Below, piece after piece: positions 7,288 through 7,829 of a stretch of 7,829 nucleotides of DNA. The DNA is from Candidatus Zipacnadia bacterium (GTDB lineage Bacteria > Armatimonadota > Zipacnadia > Zipacnadales > Zipacnadaceae). Made by a program: the position numbers and the translations under genes. Position 1 is the first letter of the stretch. Each line of letters opens with the position of its first letter. A model generated the notes under the pieces. That model saw nothing but the letters and a program-made list of their open reading frames with translations, had not been told where the DNA came from and ran no database searches. Location of the stretch: positions 1-7,829 of the forward strand of contig JALGTS010000044.1 in NCBI GenBank assembly GCA_029821255.1. The letters are read 5' to 3'.

Positions 7288-7343
7288 GCCCGTTTTATTG
7301 CCACTATTCATTATTTCCGCATTCATCAGCGCCATTAGCTGAG

Positions 7344-7371
7344 GCCGCAGCTACGCTTGCGTAGCTGCGGC
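7344..7371. repeat. Perfect 13-bp inverted repeat (hairpin)
   Basis: The arms GCCGCAGCTACGC (7344-7356) and GCGTAGCTGCGGC (7359-7371) are exact reverse complements around TT. In plus-strand RNA the tip would read G-CUUG-C, a known very stable tetraloop; in minus-strand RNA it reads G-CAAG-C. It lies in the gap between the corrinoid gene and the carrier gene, eight bases upstream of the first possible carrier ATG. Neither side has a run of T after the stem, so it is not a textbook intrinsic terminator. It may still end or protect a transcript. Confidence 0.85.
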
Positions 7372-7464
7372 TCATTACACAGATATAAACGCCACCTTAA
7401 CGACGAAGATGGACACGACCACTCGCTAACCCGGGCTCCGTCGCAGATTGTTCCCGGAATTGCT
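7372..7464. other. Intergenic stretch between the corrinoid gene and the hairpin
   Basis: No gene is evident here. On the minus strand TATATC (7382-7387) resembles a -10 box and would place a transcript start just before the hairpin, but no convincing -35 box is found at the right distance (ATCTTC at a 17-base spacing). The stretch probably contains the control region of the carrier-YfhO-GT-C operon, but this is inferred from position only. Confidence 0.3.
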
Positions 7465-7829
7465 CTATCCCACTTTCAACAGATCCGCGGCCAAATCAAC
7501 AGCCGAGGCTGCATCCGGGGCATAGCCGTCAGCACCAATCTCGTCGGCATAGTCCTGAGTAACCGGTGCCCCGCCGATCATAATCTTGACCTGCTCGCGG
7601 ACGCCGGCAGCACTCAGTGCATCTATAGTATCCTTCATTGACGGCATAGTTGTGGTCAACAGCGCGGACATAGCCACAGCGTTCGGTGAGTGCTCGTTAA
7701 CTGCTTCCACAAATTGGTCAGGGGAGATATCCACCCCCAGATCAATAACCTCATAGCCACCACCTTCGAGCATCATTGCAACAAGGTTCTTGCCAATATC
7801 GTGCAGGTCACCCCGAACTGTACCAATCA
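7465..7829 (-). CDS. MtbC/MttC-type corrinoid protein, cobalamin-binding domain (5' end outside window)
   Basis: The last 120 residues are visible and the N-terminal part lies beyond the window edge. The cobalamin-binding signature is complete: GDLHDIGKN with D7, H9 and G12 of the visible part (DxHxxG, the His being the lower cobalt ligand), SALLTTT with S54 and L56 (SxL), and IGGAPV with G85-G86, followed by GADGYAPDA at 98-106. This is the Rossmann-type B12 domain of small methyltransferase corrinoid proteins, which accept a methyl group from a substrate-specific methyltransferase (methylamines, glycine betaine, methanol, methoxy compounds) and pass it to a second enzyme. The missing N-terminus should hold the four-helix cap domain. 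The substrate cannot be told without the partner gene, which is not in view. The frame is open to the window edge; the ATG at 7776 is internal, because the B12 motif lies before it. It is separated from the carrier gene by at least 129 bases and a hairpin, so probably a separate transcript. Confidence 0.95.
   Translation of the reverse strand, partial: IGTVRGDLHDIGKNLVAMMLEGGGYEVIDLGVDISPDQFVEAVNEHSPNAVAMSALLTTTMPSMKDTIDALSAAGVREQVKIMIGGAPVTQDYADEIGADGYAPDAASAVDLAADLLKVG

Overview
The window reads as chromosomal DNA of a diderm (outer-membrane) bacterium: it holds an LptC/LptA-type lipopolysaccharide-transport pair, an exported M48 metallopeptidase, an ArnE/ArnF-like small membrane carrier and two large multi-spanning GT-C-type membrane proteins. 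There are no insertion sequences, phage genes, tRNAs, rRNAs or CRISPR arrays. Base composition is fairly even and moderately GC-rich, Shine-Dalgarno sites are clear before several genes, and coding density is high. The exact phylum cannot be fixed from this sequence. The mix (lptCA without a following lptB, YfhO-like proteins, an MtbC-type corrinoid protein) would suit an uncultured lineage such as Armatimonadota or a neighbouring group, but that is a guess.

Layout. On the plus strand (1-1668) the 3' end of an unidentified gene overlaps lptC, and lptC overlaps an lptA/ostA-like gene by ATGA. This is a compact, translationally coupled unit that probably handles LPS transit across the periplasm. 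After a 33-bp convergent gap, everything to the right lies on the minus strand. Read in transcription order (right to left) it is: a truncated MtbC-type corrinoid protein at the window edge; an intergenic stretch with a perfect 13-bp inverted repeat; an ArnE/ArnF-like carrier; a YfhO-family membrane protein; a second GT-C-like membrane protein; and an M48 peptidase.

How the genes may work together. The carrier, YfhO and GT-C genes are tightly spaced and look like one operon. By analogy with known three-part systems (polyprenyl-phosphate-sugar synthase, flippase, GT-C transferase) they may move a lipid-linked sugar across the inner membrane and add it to a surface molecule. The synthase is not in the window. 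The M48 peptidase may share this transcript (77-bp gap, own strong ribosome site). It also faces the lpt genes, which is notable because the M48 protein BepA of E. coli supports LptD assembly, though this protein lacks anything recognisable as BepA's TPR region. The corrinoid protein belongs to one-carbon methyl transfer and seems unrelated to its neighbours.

No wholly new system is evident. The points most worth a second look are the flippase plus two-GT-C cassette, the non-TPR C-terminal domain of the M48 protein, the charged insertion in LptA, and the perfect hairpin upstream of the carrier gene.
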